Of a stretch of DNA of 64,000 bases, positions 17,380 to 28,199 are shown one piece after another (the first letter of the stretch is position 1; each line of letters opens with the position of its first letter). Made by a program: the position numbers and the translations under genes. The notes below the pieces were generated by a model. That model searched no databases. It saw only the letters and a program-made list of their open reading frames with translations, and had not been told where the DNA came from. The stretch comes from JAJDAT01 sp964344185. Its GTDB lineage: Bacteria; Nitrospinota; Nitrospinia; Nitrospinales; JAJDAT01. The stretch is from positions 186,001 to 250,000 of the forward strand of contig CAYFMN010000002.1 of the NCBI GenBank assembly GCA_964344185.1. Reading direction: 5' to 3'.

Positions 17380-19575
17380 CTCTTGAAAATTTCTACAGGG
17401 ATCGATTTAAAAGCCGGGGTGCGGGATTTTTCGTCGCAAATTCTTGGAACCAGAATATTGGCCTCAGGATAATACATCATAACGTTTCCAAACTTCACGG
17501 GAAACGTTTGCACGCGACCTTCCATCTGTCCTGTGGTATTTTTTATATTAACTTTCTCTCCTTGGGAAAAACCAAGCCGTTCCATATCTTCCGGATTCAT
17601 AAAAATCACGTCGCGAGTTTTAGCGCCTCGATATCGATCAAAAGAATCATAAACAACCGTATTAAACTGACCCTCAGACCGAATCGTTGACAACATAAAT
17701 TCACTATCGCTTTTTTTTCTTAACTTTGGTAAAGAACAAATGGAAAATTTAGCTTTTCCATTTATAGTTGGAAATTTATTCTCATGCAACGCTCTGCCGG
17801 GGATAAAAAATTCGTCGCGCGTCTCGTCGATTTTGCCTAAATTTTCCAAACCAGGAATCGCCATAGAGATAGCCTTACGTATATTTGCATGGTTTTTAAA
17901 CTCCGCCCAGCGGATTGAGTCCTTAGCCAAGGTCTTATCCGCTATTTCGGCGATTATGTCCGTTTCGCTACGCGGTCCGGCGTACCGTATCTTGCCGCCA
18001 TCGCTCATTCGCACATAACTAAACATACTTTCTTGCGTCGTTTTTTGCGGCTCCTCATCGCGCGCTAACACGGGCAATATCAAGGAGCTCTTCCCTCTAC
18101 CTTTAAAATGACCTGGATTCAAAGTGGTGTTCATATAAAGGGTGAATCCTATTTTGGAAAAAGCTTGCTCGGCATAATTAGAATCGGGGTTCGCTCCAAA
18201 AAGATTGCCGCCTAAATGCCAGGCAAAATCGATTTCTCCTTTAGCGGCCGATTCAAGGCAAGCTAATGTATCCATTCCTTTGGAATCAGGAAGTTTTTTT
18301 CCAAAGGTCGCTTCTAAATTTTCTAAAACCGTTTGTTTCAGTTGTGGAGTTACGCCAACCGACCCAACGCCTTGCACGTTGCTATGACCGCGCAAAGGCA
18401 AAAGCCCTGCGTTTTTGCGTCCCACCATCCCGCGCAATAAAGCCAGGTTTACAATAGATTGAACGTTTTCAACTCCCGTGACGTGATGCGTTATTCCCAT
18501 AGCCCAGGCAAAAACAACGTTTTTCGCTTTTGCGTATCGTTCAGCGACTTCTTCTATTTCCCTGCGTTCCACACCAGAATCGCCTGTAATTTCTTCCCAA
18601 GTCGTTTCGTCCAAGTCTTTTTTAAATTCATTAAAACCTTCAGTCGAGGAATCCATAAATTCCTTAGAGAGAATTTTTGGGTCTCGTTCCGCCGACTCAA
18701 GTAACGCCTTTGCAATTCCTTTCAATAAAGATAAATCCGAACCAAAATTCGGTTGAACATATTGACTGCTTATCTCGGAACCAAACAGCAACCTCCTAAC
18801 ATCGGACGGAACGCTAAAGTTTTCCAATCCTCGTGNNNNNNNNNNCGATAACCTGACCGCCGCGTCTCCTGATTTGCATCAACGTTCGCATAAACCTTGG
18901 GTGATTAGAAGACGGGTTGGCGCCGATCAAAAAAATAAGATCGCACTCGTCAAGGTCTTCCAGTTGAATAGTCGCCGTTCCGCTTCCTAAACTATCGCCT
19001 AATCCAACGCCAGACGCTTGATGACAGTAGTAAGAACAATTGTTCACGTTATTTGTTCCAAAAAATCTCGCAAATATTTGGAGGAGAAACGCCGCTTCGT
19101 TGGAAGACCGGCCGCTGGCATAAAAATAACTTCTATCAGGAGAAACGCCCTTCAGTTTATCAACAACATAATCCAACGCAGTTTGCCAATCAATTTCGCG
19201 ATACTTATCGCTACCTTCCTCATACAATACAGGCCGAGTCAATCGACCGCTCAACTCTAGTTTTCTTGGCGTCCACGTACAAAGCTCTTCAACCGTATGC
19301 CGCTCAAAGAAACCCTGAGGTAAAATTCCTTGCATATCAGAAGCCTGAGCCTGAAAAGACTTATTGCAAACTTCCGGGAACTTTCCTTTTTCATTAATCA
19401 GTCCGCCTTTTTGTCCGCCCATTCCCAACGCGCAAGTTTTGCACGCATTTTTGGAAAACAACGCTTTGAGCATGGGAATCACCCCGCCAGCGCGACGTGA
19501 CATCTTCAGGGAGTAGAGTATAGAACCCCACCCTCCGGTATTTTGAGGACGGTTATCTTTAAATTGAGTTGTCAT
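17376..19575 (-). CDS. Molybdopterin oxidoreductase alpha subunit, YdeP/FdhF-like (interrupted by gap)
   Basis: One gene of about 730 codons broken by ten N at 18836-18845. The N-terminal part has Cys45-x2-Cys48 and Cys70 (ACKTCALGMGGQKGG; FPEVCNKS), possibly for an iron-sulphur cluster, and molybdopterin-domain segments (SYFYASGRSSNEAAFLLQ; CDLIFLIGANPSSNHPRFM). After the gap come ENFSVPSDVRRLLFGSE, GITHHVTGVENVQSIVNLAL, RGHSNVQGVGSVG and the C-terminal dinucleotide-binding end. This is the soluble 'formate dehydrogenase alpha-like' family (no Tat signal seen), whose substrates are mostly unknown. The frame change across the gap means its true length differs from ten. Confidence 0.85.
18836..18845. 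other. Assembly gap (10 N) inside molybdopterin oxidoreductase gene
   Basis: Ten undetermined bases that shift frame. By comparison with the family a short segment of about half a dozen residues before RGLENF is missing. Confidence 0.97.
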
Positions 19576-20168
19576 TTATTTTTATGCAAAGAAATAGATA
19601 AAATAATAAAAAATAAACTCTACAAATCATAGTTCAAATAAACGCATATTTGAATTAAGGGCGACATTTTAATCAAAGGCTCAAAAATTAACAACCAATA
19701 AAGAATTCAAGAAATTTTTCGTCTATCAACTTTTATTATGTTCTAAATATCTCTTTTAATAAAACAATATAACTAAATTTCGACAATTAAAAATCAGCCA
19801 AATTCGTTCTTTGTTTATCCCCAATAATAAAACAATACCTTCTAAAATTAAAAGTAATCTCCAGTTTATCCTTGCATAATTTATTTCTAGAATTTTTGGA
19901 TTAAACTTACCTATTCACAAAATTTGAACCGCCTAACTTAAAGCCTAAAAATTCCTCGCCGCTCAAATATCCTCAAGCAGATACATTCACCTAAAAATAT
20001 CAGCGGCTTTAAGGTTTCGAAAACAATCTATTAAATATTTTTCTTCGCTTATCAAAAGCGCTCTAAGTAAATTTTCTGTTATTAAAATTTTATATTTTAT
20101 ATTGAAATTATTTTTATATTTGATATAAATTAATATAAATTTCAAACCAATAAAAAAGCAAAGAACTT
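19576..20168. other. 593-bp AT-rich intergenic region without a visible gene
   Basis: Very AT-rich spacer between two divergent genes. I see no ORF with a ribosome-binding site, no RNA gene, and no clear repeat. The last 100 bases are runs of A/T (TATATTTTATATTGAAATTA) where a promoter for the plus-strand gene could lie. Confidence 0.6.
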
Positions 20169-21302
20169 ATGGTTCTCAAACAATGCCAAACATGCCAAGC
20201 TTTTTGGGTAGTTCCTGCACAGTTTAATTTTTGCCCACTGTGTTTAAACCTTCTTCAACAAGTTTTTCCACTGTTCTGGGGTCCAGGTATTCCTCTTTCA
20301 ACTAACCTCTCTGTTACGCCGCTATATGTAAAACCTTCTTCTATGAATCTTTGGAAATACTTTCCAGGCCTATCGGCTTCTAACGTCATTCAATCTCTTA
20401 TTTTCTCAAGAATACAAGCCATGTTAGCAATAAGGGAAGAATACAGGGTTGAGCTCTATACTGGACATAACCGAGGGCGGAGATTAGTTATGGAAAGGAT
20501 CTTACCCACCGAACGCCTATCTTGTGATTTGGCATTACAACCTTATGAGTGGAGTTTTTCTAAAACCAAGAATTATTTCCAGGGCTCGGCTAATTTAACG
20601 CTAAACCCAGGAAAGAACCAAAGCCTTTTCAAAGTAATGATGGCTTCTCGTTTAGAGTTTGAACAGGAAAGACTTTCGCATTCGCGAATAAGTGGAGAAA
20701 TGAATTTAGGCATTGATGCGCTTTTAGATCCCACTCTGGTAAAACGGTACCCTTTTCTAACAAAATTCGCGCCAAAGCTAAAAACATTTATTAAAGTTCA
20801 GAGTCTTAGCTATGTGGCCAACTTTGATTATCCTTGGACGCCAACGCTTAGAAGATGGTCGCCAAAACATCCCATTTCATCGATACAAATTAAAGTCGAA
20901 CCTAAAGTGGATTTATCAATGAGGGCTAAAAATATCCAATGCGGTCCTTTTACTCTCTACGACCCCCATATCGAATCTTCCATTAAAGTTTTAGCATTCG
21001 ATACGAGCGACACAAAGTTTAGCGGAAATGTATCTGGCATAGCGGGACACGGAGGTTTAGAGATGGCTTTACCAACTCCCAAGCCTAGAGATACGAGAAT
21101 TATTCGGGGGATAAAAACCATGTTGCCAAAAAAGATTCAGGTATTAAAAGCAAATACCTACAACTTCAATTTTGATGTCTTTTTTAACAAAGGCGGGAAA
21201 TTTACTTTTAAAAACCTTCTTCCTTCTACCCCAAGACCATCCCTCGACTATTTTGAGCAAACCCAACCCGGAGGAATGTTTGATCTGTCAAACCATTCTT
21301 AA
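20169..21302 (+). CDS. Zinc-ribbon-headed protein of unknown function
   Basis: 377 residues. The first 30 carry two cysteine knuckles, CQTC and CPLC, a zinc ribbon. The rest has no signal peptide or membrane helix and is rich in beta-strand patterns with repeated 'I-K-V-E-P-K-V-D-L-S' type segments, ending in PGGMFDLSNHS. I do not recognise the domain. It is flanked by a large AT-rich spacer and the convergent ABC operon, so context gives no function. Codon use looks like its neighbours. Confidence 0.6.
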   Translation: MVLKQCQTCQAFWVVPAQFNFCPLCLNLLQQVFPLFWGPGIPLSTNLSVTPLYVKPSSMNLWKYFPGLSASNVIQSLIFSRIQAMLAIREEYRVELYTGHNRGRRLVMERILPTERLSCDLALQPYEWSFSKTKNYFQGSANLTLNPGKNQSLFKVMMASRLEFEQERLSHSRISGEMNLGIDALLDPTLVKRYPFLTKFAPKLKTFIKVQSLSYVANFDYPWTPTLRRWSPKHPISSIQIKVEPKVDLSMRAKNIQCGPFTLYDPHIESSIKVLAFDTSDTKFSGNVSGIAGHGGLEMALPTPKPRDTRIIRGIKTMLPKKIQVLKANTYNFNFDVFFNKGGKFTFKNLLPSTPRPSLDYFEQTQPGGMFDLSNHS

Positions 21303-21334
21303 TATCCCTGTTTATAATAATTAAAGTAAGAAAA

Positions 21335-22555
21335 TTATTCTACTCGTAGAGCATCCATGGGGTCGAGGCGGGAGGCTTTGATAGCGGGGTATAATCCAAA
21401 CAACAGACCAATGGTCAAACAAATCCCACACGAAATGACAATCGAAAGATGACTGAGTATCAACGTCCAGGGACTCCACACGGCTAACGCCAATACAATT
21501 CCAGCTCCGGCGGCGGCGCCAACAACTCCTCCTAAAAACCCGATAACAGCGGATTCCCACAAAAATTGTTTTACAATATCGCTACGGGTCGCGCCAACAG
21601 CGCGACGAACGCCGACCTCTCTTGTTCTTTCTTTTACGGATATCAACATAACCGCCAATATTCCAATGCCGCCAACTACCAAGGAAATACCGGCCACGCC
21701 AACCGTCAACTTAGTCATGGTTTCGGTAGTTTCCACTTTCACTTTTTCCAACTCCAACTGACTGCGGATCGTGAAATCGTCTTCAGAATCGTTCTGCAAC
21801 TTATGGCGGTCTCTCAGTACCTCGGTAATTTTTGGAATAATAAAATCAATGTTTTTGCGCGAAACCGCTTGAACGTATATGTTGTTGATAAACGTCTGAT
21901 TAAGTACCCGCCGCAATAAAGACGATATGGGTATCATGATGATGTCGTCCTGGTCTTCTCCGTCGGAATCTGAACCCTTTTCTACAAAAACACCAATTAC
22001 GGTAAAAGGAATAAACTCGATTCGAAACGTTTGACCTATAGGATTTTCTTCCCCAAATATGTTTTCCACCGCCGTTTTACCCAACACAGCAACACGCGCC
22101 GCGTTGCGAACGTGATCCTCCGTTATTGGATCGCCGGCTTCTACTGAATACTTGCGAACATCCATAAACTCCGGAGTCGTCCCAGATACGTTTGATCGAA
22201 AAGCGTTTTGCGCGTATTTAATCCTTAACGATTCGGAATGAAACGGTACAGCCCTTTCTATCTCGGGAATTTCTTCGAACAAAGCAATTGCATCTTTAGG
22301 CTTTAACGTCGTCACGTTACCCGTTAATTGCATCTTGCCGCCACGACGTTTTAATTCTCCCGCGCCAACGGTTATTAAGTTCTCTCCCATTTGCCGGATA
22401 ATATCCAATACTTCTTTTTTAGATCCATTCCCTACCGCTACCATGATGATCACCGCCGCAATTCCAATCACAACTCCCAAGGAAGCCAACGCCGCTCTGG
22501 TTTTACGGGCTTTGAGGGAAACTAACGCGATATCTAAACCTGGAAAAGATTTCAT
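21335..22555 (-). CDS. MacB-like ABC transporter permease
   Basis: 406 residues. An N-terminal membrane helix after ARKTRAALASLGVVIGIAAVIIMVAVGNG leads to a periplasmic MacB_PCD domain (VSGTTPEFMDVRKYSVEAGD; VAVLGKTAVENIFGEENPIG). Three C-terminal helices carry the FtsX signature (LMISVKERTREVGVRRAVGATR; LSHLSIVISCGICLTIGLLF; GLYPAIKASRLDPMDALR). Such permeases lack their own ATPase and work with the LolD/MacB-type ATPase and membrane fusion protein encoded upstream. Last gene of the operon, ten bases after a sister permease. Confidence 0.9.
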   Translation of the reverse strand: MKSFPGLDIALVSLKARKTRAALASLGVVIGIAAVIIMVAVGNGSKKEVLDIIRQMGENLITVGAGELKRRGGKMQLTGNVTTLKPKDAIALFEEIPEIERAVPFHSESLRIKYAQNAFRSNVSGTTPEFMDVRKYSVEAGDPITEDHVRNAARVAVLGKTAVENIFGEENPIGQTFRIEFIPFTVIGVFVEKGSDSDGEDQDDIIMIPISSLLRRVLNQTFINNIYVQAVSRKNIDFIIPKITEVLRDRHKLQNDSEDDFTIRSQLELEKVKVETTETMTKLTVGVAGISLVVGGIGILAVMLISVKERTREVGVRRAVGATRSDIVKQFLWESAVIGFLGGVVGAAAGAGIVLALAVWSPWTLILSHLSIVISCGICLTIGLLFGLYPAIKASRLDPMDALRVE

Positions 22556-22564
22556 AGCAATTAA

Positions 22565-23757
22565 TTAGGCGCGAAGGGTTTCGTCTGGGTTGAGTTGAGA
22601 CGCCTTTCTAGCCGGTTGTACGCCAAAAATTAATCCAATAAGCGCGCAAAGGGCAAACGCCGCGACAAAAGGCTCCCATGTTATTGTGGCGGGCAACAAG
22701 TCAAGTTGATTGCTGATTTCAGAAAGAGTAAACCCTAACAGCGATCCCAGAAATCCTCCAGCAAGCGAAATCAAAACAGCTTCAAACAAAAATTGCTGGG
22801 CAATGTCCAACCGACGGGCTCCGAAACATCGTCTCACTCCAATTTCTTTAATGCGTTCCCTTATTGAAACCAGCATGATATTCATAATCACGATACCCCC
22901 AACCAGAAGAGACACAGTCGAAATCAAAGTAAGCATTCGATTCATCGCCTGTTTTTGTTCAGTAACCCATTGCATAATACCCGCTGGGGTGACATAACGA
23001 AAATCATCTGCCGCTAACTCCGACAAGCTATGATTCCTTCTAAGAATTTCCGTCACAGCTTCCATCGTTTCGGGAACAGTTTCTGGAACGTAAGTGCGAA
23101 CTCGAATACTATGTAAATGCATTTGATTTAGCAATCTCGACATACTGGTGGTTAACGGCACCAGTATTCTATTATCTGGATCGTATCCGCTTTCTGTAAC
23201 CCCTTTTTCTTTTAAAACTCCCACCACTTCAAAGAAGGTATCGTCCAAGCGAACCATTTTCCCAACAGATTACGTATTGGCGTGGCTCCCATAACGGCTA
23301 CCTTTCTTTTTCTCCGCATGTCGGAATCGTTCAAAAAACGTCCATCCTCCATTTCCCAGTCTCTGGCAATAACCCATTCCGGCGTCACTCCATATGCGCG
23401 TGTATCCGTAAAGTTCTTTTTGTAGATCGCCTTTAACCGTTTGCGTTGCCGTGGAACTACTATAGAAACCGTTGGAAGAGCGCGAATGTCTTCAGCGTCT
23501 TGCAACGTCATCGATTGCGGATCTTCTGCTTTTTTAAAAAAAAGTCGTCCCGCTCCTGAATACACTGAAAAAGATTCCGGACCAAACCCCAAGTTAGCAA
23601 TCCGTTTTAAAACTTTATTTTTAACGCCCTCGCCAACAGCGACTATAACGGTTAGAGAGGCGATACCCACAACTATACCCAACATCATCAAAATCGCATT
23701 TACGCGGTTTGACCCAATGCCGCGCAAAGCTTGTAAAAAATTTCTGAAAGTCCTCAT
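22565..23757 (-). CDS. MacB-like ABC transporter permease, frameshifted
   Basis: Two frames (23757-23212 and 23257-22565) join at about 23259-23266 to make one permease of about 397 residues. In the minus-strand text GGGAAAATGG one base is missing: restoring it turns LLGKWFAW into LLGKMVRLDDTFFEVVG, the normal MacB_PCD sequence. N-terminal RGIGSNRVNAILMMLGIVVGIAS and C-terminal VSIRERIKEIGVRRCFGARR and GVQPARKASQLNPDETLRA are intact. It overlaps the ATPase gene by four bases (ATGA). Sequencing error or true mutation cannot be separated here. Confidence 0.82.
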
Positions 23758-24424
23758 ATCGTCTCGTCCGAATCAATTATCCCATCCTTTATATTGATAA
23801 TCCGATTGCCGTGATTAGCGACTTCCGGATCGTGGGTCACAAGAATGATGGTATTTCCTTCGTCATTTAACTCGTCAAAGATTTTCATAATTTCAGCGCT
23901 ATTATGCGAATCCAGGTTTCCAGTAGGTTCGTCGGCCATAATAATTTTAGGTCGGTTAATTAATGCACGCGCAATGGTGGTCCTTTGTTGTTCGCCGCCA
24001 GACATCTGGTTTGGAGCGTGATCCATCCGCTTGGCCAATCCAACTTTTGTCAACGACTCGGATACGCGTTCTTTGGCGTCCTTTGGGGGCTTATCACAGT
24101 AAATTAGAGGCATCATGACATTATCAAACGCGCTAACCCCGGGAAGCAAATGGAAGGCCTGGAACACAAAACCGATTTTTTCGTTTCGAACTTTTGAAAG
24201 GGCATGATCGCTCATACCGGCTACTTCCTGACCGTCTAACAAATAAGAACCTGAGGTGGGAGCGCCAAGACAACCATCAAAGTGCTTTTGCCTGCGCCCG
24301 ACGGACCAATGATGCTGACATACTCGCCTTCTTCTATATTTAAATCGATCCCTTTAAGAACTTCCGTCTCAAAAGCCTGATTACTATAGCTTTTGCGGAT
24401 ATCCTTCATTTCAATCAGACTCAT
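23754..24424 (-). CDS. MacB/LolD-type ABC transporter ATPase, frameshifted
   Basis: Two frames make one ATPase of about 220 residues. The first part has the A-loop region and Walker A (GPSGAGKST); the second has the Q-loop (FVFQAFHLLPGVSAFDNV), signature MSGGEQQRTTIARALI, Walker B IIMADEPTGNLDS and H-loop LVTHDP. The break near 24240-24275 falls just after Walker A, where relatives read LG-x-LD-x-PTSG; here a base plus perhaps three codons are lost, so a deletion of 1, 4, 7 or 10 bases fits. The ATPase powers the two permeases. Confidence 0.82.
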
Positions 24425-24473
24425 TAGGGCTTGGGCTTTATCTTAAATTTGGGGAAAATTAAAACCGGATAGA

Positions 24474-25757
24474 TTAAGATCGGCGTCTACGTTTATTTTT
24501 ACCGGCTCCTTGCGGTTTAAGAGGAATGCCAACCATATCGCCTTGCTTTAAACCGGACACTATTTCAATAAACTTACCGTCTCTCCAGCCAGATTTTATT
24601 TGGGTTTCGCTTAAATTTCCTCCTCGATTTACCGTCACAATCTGTTCATCACCCTTTCGCTTAATCGCCTTTTTGGGTATAGCAAGAGCGCTGTCCTTTT
24701 TATCGGTAGTTATGGATACATTCGCGGTCATCTCAGGACGCAGAAGGTCGATACTGGCTTTTTCAATCTCCAGGATTGTTTCGTAGTTAACAACGTGATC
24801 CTTAATCATGGCTTTGGGACGGATCTCACGGACTTTGCCGCTAAAAAACCTTTCCGCGTAGCTATCGACGGTAAAAGTAGCTTCCTGCCCAACCCTCACT
24901 CTTCCGATGTCTGTCTCATCCACGTAAACCGTCACTTCCAATTTATTGAGATCGACTAAAGTCACAAAGGTGGGAGAATTCAAACTTGCGGCGACCGTTT
25001 CTCCTTTTTGAGTCGATATGGACGCAACCGTTCCATTTGTTGGGGCTACGATTGTCGCATAAGAAAGTTGAGTTTCAACTTCTTGAAGATCAGCCTTCGC
25101 TTTTTGGACATTAGCCTCCGCCAATATAATATTGTTTTCTAATTGCGTTTCTTTCAACCTGAGAGTTTCTTCAGCGGACTTATAACGTGCTTTAAGGACT
25201 TTCAGTTTTTCCTGACTCTCGTCGAGTACGGTAACAGATACAACACCCTTTTCGCTTAATTCCTGGTTCCTCTCCAGCATCTTTTCAGCCAACTCGATTT
25301 GAACTTCAATTTCTACATATTCAGCGCGGGCTTTATTGATTTCCAACGGTCCTTCGTCGGCTATTTTGTCTAATCGAGCGCGTTGAGCCGCCAGTTCGGC
25401 TTTCCGTTGCGCAACGCGAGCCGCCAAATCCGAATGCTCGACCACCGCAATCACCTCTCCGGCTTTTACGTAATCGCCGATTTGGACAAATAATTGCTCT
25501 AGTTGCCCGGAAATCCTGGAACCAATTTTAACTTCGGCTCCTGTTTTAAGAGTTACTGTTCCGGTTGCGGAAACTGTTTGGCGCAATTCGCGAAATTCGG
25601 CTTTGGTGAATTCATAATTCTTAGCCGAGGATGCATAGCCTTGGCGATCTCCTCCGCTTACCAAACTTAAAACAGGACTAATAAGAGCCGGCTGAAACTT
25701 CCAGGCAACGGCAGTTCCTGCAATCACAAAAAATAATATAAGGAAAAGCTTTTTCAT
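24474..25757 (-). CDS. MacA/HlyD-like periplasmic membrane fusion protein
   Basis: About 427 residues from ATG 25757 (GAGG just upstream; a TTG five codons earlier is possible). An N-terminal signal anchor (KKLFLILFFVIAGTAVAW) is followed by a split lipoyl half (GAEVKIGSRISGQLEQLFVQ IGDYVKAGEVIAVVE), a long coiled-coil hairpin (about 110-235), the second lipoyl half with IVAPTNGTVASISTQKGETV, a beta-barrel (VYVDETDIGRVRVGQEA) and a basic tail (KNKRRRRS). It links inner-membrane MacB-like permeases to an outer-membrane exit duct; no TolC-like gene is in the window. First gene of the minus-strand operon. Confidence 0.9.
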   Translation of the reverse strand: MKKLFLILFFVIAGTAVAWKFQPALISPVLSLVSGGDRQGYASSAKNYEFTKAEFRELRQTVSATGTVTLKTGAEVKIGSRISGQLEQLFVQIGDYVKAGEVIAVVEHSDLAARVAQRKAELAAQRARLDKIADEGPLEINKARAEYVEIEVQIELAEKMLERNQELSEKGVVSVTVLDESQEKLKVLKARYKSAEETLRLKETQLENNIILAEANVQKAKADLQEVETQLSYATIVAPTNGTVASISTQKGETVAASLNSPTFVTLVDLNKLEVTVYVDETDIGRVRVGQEATFTVDSYAERFFSGKVREIRPKAMIKDHVVNYETILEIEKASIDLLRPEMTANVSITTDKKDSALAIPKKAIKRKGDEQIVTVNRGGNLSETQIKSGWRDGKFIEIVSGLKQGDMVGIPLKPQGAGKNKRRRRS

Positions 25758-26039
25758 ATTCCTCAAACTCAAGATTTCTGGATATCTATTTATATTAACA
25801 TATCGGCTAAAACCTTCCGAGTCTGAGTTTCAAAGATCAGATTTTTCCTGTTTTCTTATATACGGGTATAGGAAAGTCAACCCTGTAATATATAGATTGG
25901 AGTTTTGACGTACAGATAAATTATTTTTAACCTTTTTATAAACTCAATTCAATTCAGCCCTACAATAAGAGAAATCAATTTAGACGATCTGTGTTATTTT
26001 ACCGTCAAACAACAATTAAATTTTCCAATCAAGTTTTTC

Positions 26040-27011
26040 ATGAAAAAACCTTGCAAACAAATTAAAAAAAGTTTTCAAATCTTATTTTTTATATACCTGA
26101 TTAACATTACCTCCATCTGTTCCGCATTTTCTTTGAGTTCAGATTTTTTTAAAGACATTATCGCTTTAACTCTGTCCCAAATAACCAGAACTCAAGTCAG
26201 CTTTCAAAATTTTGAATCGTCTTTTTCTCCAAAAATGATATTTAAACTCGAAGACGTAAAATTTAAAAAAAGGGGCAAAATCTTATTATGGGCTAAAACT
26301 CTGCGTCTAGAACCTTCTCCAAATTTTCTATTATCCTGGAGAAAGACGTCAAGTTCGAATGCGTTTATGAACTTTAATCTAGAAGATGGAAGAACCGAAA
26401 AAATTGACTTCAAAGAAGCCGAAGGAATATTACGAACTAACGCGGAAACAATAACGCTCGAACCAACTAAAATATCGCTCGCAAAAGGGGAAGTGTTATT
26501 GTCTGGAGATTATCAGAAAAACTTAAAGGCTTTTGACGGAACAATAACCGCCAAACAATTTGCGCTTAATTCTTTTAAGGAAATTGACCTTTCGGGAATA
26601 GTCGATCTAAACGCAAACGTTCAAGGATATGTCAGTCAAAAAAGAAAAATCATTCCAATGAGCGGTGTAGGAAAAATTCTTGCTTTAAATGGATCAACAA
26701 AAAATTCATACGTTGCTAATTTGGTTTTGGAAGCTTTAAAGCTGACCAAACAAGACGCCTCTCTCTCTACTATTTTAAATTTTAATAATCTTTCGGGAAG
26801 TTTCTCAATTAGTCAAGGAATTCTACAAACAAGTGACTTAAAATTTAAAGGCAATACATTAAACGTAGATGGAGAAGGAAAACTAAACTTTCTGACTCAA
26901 AGTTTTGATCTAAAATTTCAAATGAAAAAAAATCCACACTCAAACCATCAAAGCAATTTTGGTTTACGAGGAACCTTCAAACAACCCGAGATTTATCGCA
27001 AAGTCAACTAA
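26040..27011 (+). CDS. Short AsmA-like envelope protein
   Basis: 323 residues with a basic N-terminus and hydrophobic stretch (ILFFIYLINITSICSAFS), likely a signal or membrane anchor. The C-terminal half carries the AsmA-like pattern LNFNNLSGSFSISQGILQTS, DLKFKGNTLNVDGEGKLNF and LTQSFDLKFQ. AsmA-family proteins are periplasmic bridges or chaperones tied to outer-membrane lipid and protein assembly; this one is far shorter than full AsmA, holding mainly the C-terminal module. It stands alone between two divergent-type spacers. Confidence 0.72.
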   Translation: MKKPCKQIKKSFQILFFIYLINITSICSAFSLSSDFFKDIIALTLSQITRTQVSFQNFESSFSPKMIFKLEDVKFKKRGKILLWAKTLRLEPSPNFLLSWRKTSSSNAFMNFNLEDGRTEKIDFKEAEGILRTNAETITLEPTKISLAKGEVLLSGDYQKNLKAFDGTITAKQFALNSFKEIDLSGIVDLNANVQGYVSQKRKIIPMSGVGKILALNGSTKNSYVANLVLEALKLTKQDASLSTILNFNNLSGSFSISQGILQTSDLKFKGNTLNVDGEGKLNFLTQSFDLKFQMKKNPHSNHQSNFGLRGTFKQPEIYRKVN

Positions 27012-27062
27012 ACTTTACAATATCCCCCCCGTAAAAAGTTTTGGTTTCAAAATTTAATGAGC

Positions 27063-27090
27063 TTGACAACGAAAATTAGGCATATAAAAT
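27063..27090 (+). promoter_or_regulatory. Sigma-70-type promoter upstream of the response regulator gene
   Basis: TTGACA (27063-27068), a 16-base spacer, and TAAAAT (27085-27090). It would give a leader of about 115 bases before the gene at 27212. Confidence 0.6.
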
Positions 27091-27211
27091 TAATAGTATC
27101 CAGTTTCTTTATTTTCCAATATTTAAGTCCGATTCCTTATTTTTAATGAGCAAAATAACAAGCAAAAGCGCCATGACAAAAATAAGGTCTATAAAATATT
27201 AAAGGCAAATC

Positions 27212-28165
27212 ATGGACAGTGAAAAAATTGACCTATCCTCAATGAAAATTCTACTTGTCGACGACATTCCGGCAAATTTAAACGTCCTTGTGGAAACTCT
27301 TAAAAAAGAAGGCTACAACTTGTCATTTGCCACCAGCGGCGAATTGGCTCTGACAACTGTCCAGAAACTTAAACCAGACCTTATCCTGTTAGACATCATG
27401 ATGCCTGGAATTGACGGATTCGAAACCTGCCAACGCTTAAAAGAAAATGAAACCACCAGGGATATCCCCATTATTTTTATAACCGCTAAAGCCGATACTG
27501 AAGACATTATTAAGGGCTTTTCCCTTGGAGGAGTGGACTATATAACCAAACCTTTTAGACAGGATGAAGTTTTAGCTCGTGTAAGAACTCATTTAACTTT
27601 ACAAAAAACTCTGCGCGAAAAGGACGACCTGATTGCAGAACTCAAAGACACTCAAGAAGTGCTGCAAAACTCAGCAAGAATTGATTTATTAACCGGTCTC
27701 TACAACAGAAAAGATTTAGAAGAAAAATTAGATCAAGAAGAACATAGAAGCAAGCTAAATAGTACTTCCTTCTCAATCGCTTTAACCAGTGTTGATAGTT
27801 TTCGCGATATTAACGGCGAATTTGGGGAATATGTCGGCAATCACGTTTTGATTCATATCTCCTCGGTTCTTTCTGAAAATATTCGCCAACAAGATTTTAT
27901 CGGGCGATGGACAGGTTCGTGTTTTTTAATCATACTCCCACAAACCAATTTAGCCGATTCAAAAGAAATTGCAGAAAGTTTACGCTCAAAAATGGAAAAC
28001 GAAAAACTCGATTTTAATGGAAAAAATATTCCTTTTACATTGAGCTTTGCAATAGCCGAGTTCAAAAAAGAAATTAATTTATATCGTTTTTTAAAACAAA
28101 CAGAAGACCAATTACACTCCGCCAAGACAACGTCAAAAAATCAGGTGATCACAATAGATTTATAA
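27212..28165 (+). CDS. Response regulator with degenerate GGDEF-like domain
   Basis: 317 residues with AAAGGC before ATG. An N-terminal receiver has the phospho-acceptor strand LILLDIMMPGIDGFETC, the switch Thr (IFITAKA) and YITKPF. A linker helix leads to a diguanylate-cyclase-like domain that keeps DLLTGLYNRKDLEEKL, but the active loop that should be GG(D/E)EF reads TGSCF in IGRWTGSCFLIILPQ. It is therefore probably unable to make cyclic di-GMP and may be a binding or scaffolding version. It is followed 34 bases later by cheR. Confidence 0.82.
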   Translation: MDSEKIDLSSMKILLVDDIPANLNVLVETLKKEGYNLSFATSGELALTTVQKLKPDLILLDIMMPGIDGFETCQRLKENETTRDIPIIFITAKADTEDIIKGFSLGGVDYITKPFRQDEVLARVRTHLTLQKTLREKDDLIAELKDTQEVLQNSARIDLLTGLYNRKDLEEKLDQEEHRSKLNSTSFSIALTSVDSFRDINGEFGEYVGNHVLIHISSVLSENIRQQDFIGRWTGSCFLIILPQTNLADSKEIAESLRSKMENEKLDFNGKNIPFTLSFAIAEFKKEINLYRFLKQTEDQLHSAKTTSKNQVITIDL

Positions 28166-28199
28166 AAAATCTTAAAGTATCCCTTCGAGGATTTTCATC

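Noticed and set aside
19576..20168. Possible hidden gene or RNA in the 593-bp AT-rich spacer
   Set aside because: No ORF with a ribosome-binding site, no cloverleaf or strong stem, only A/T-rich sequence.
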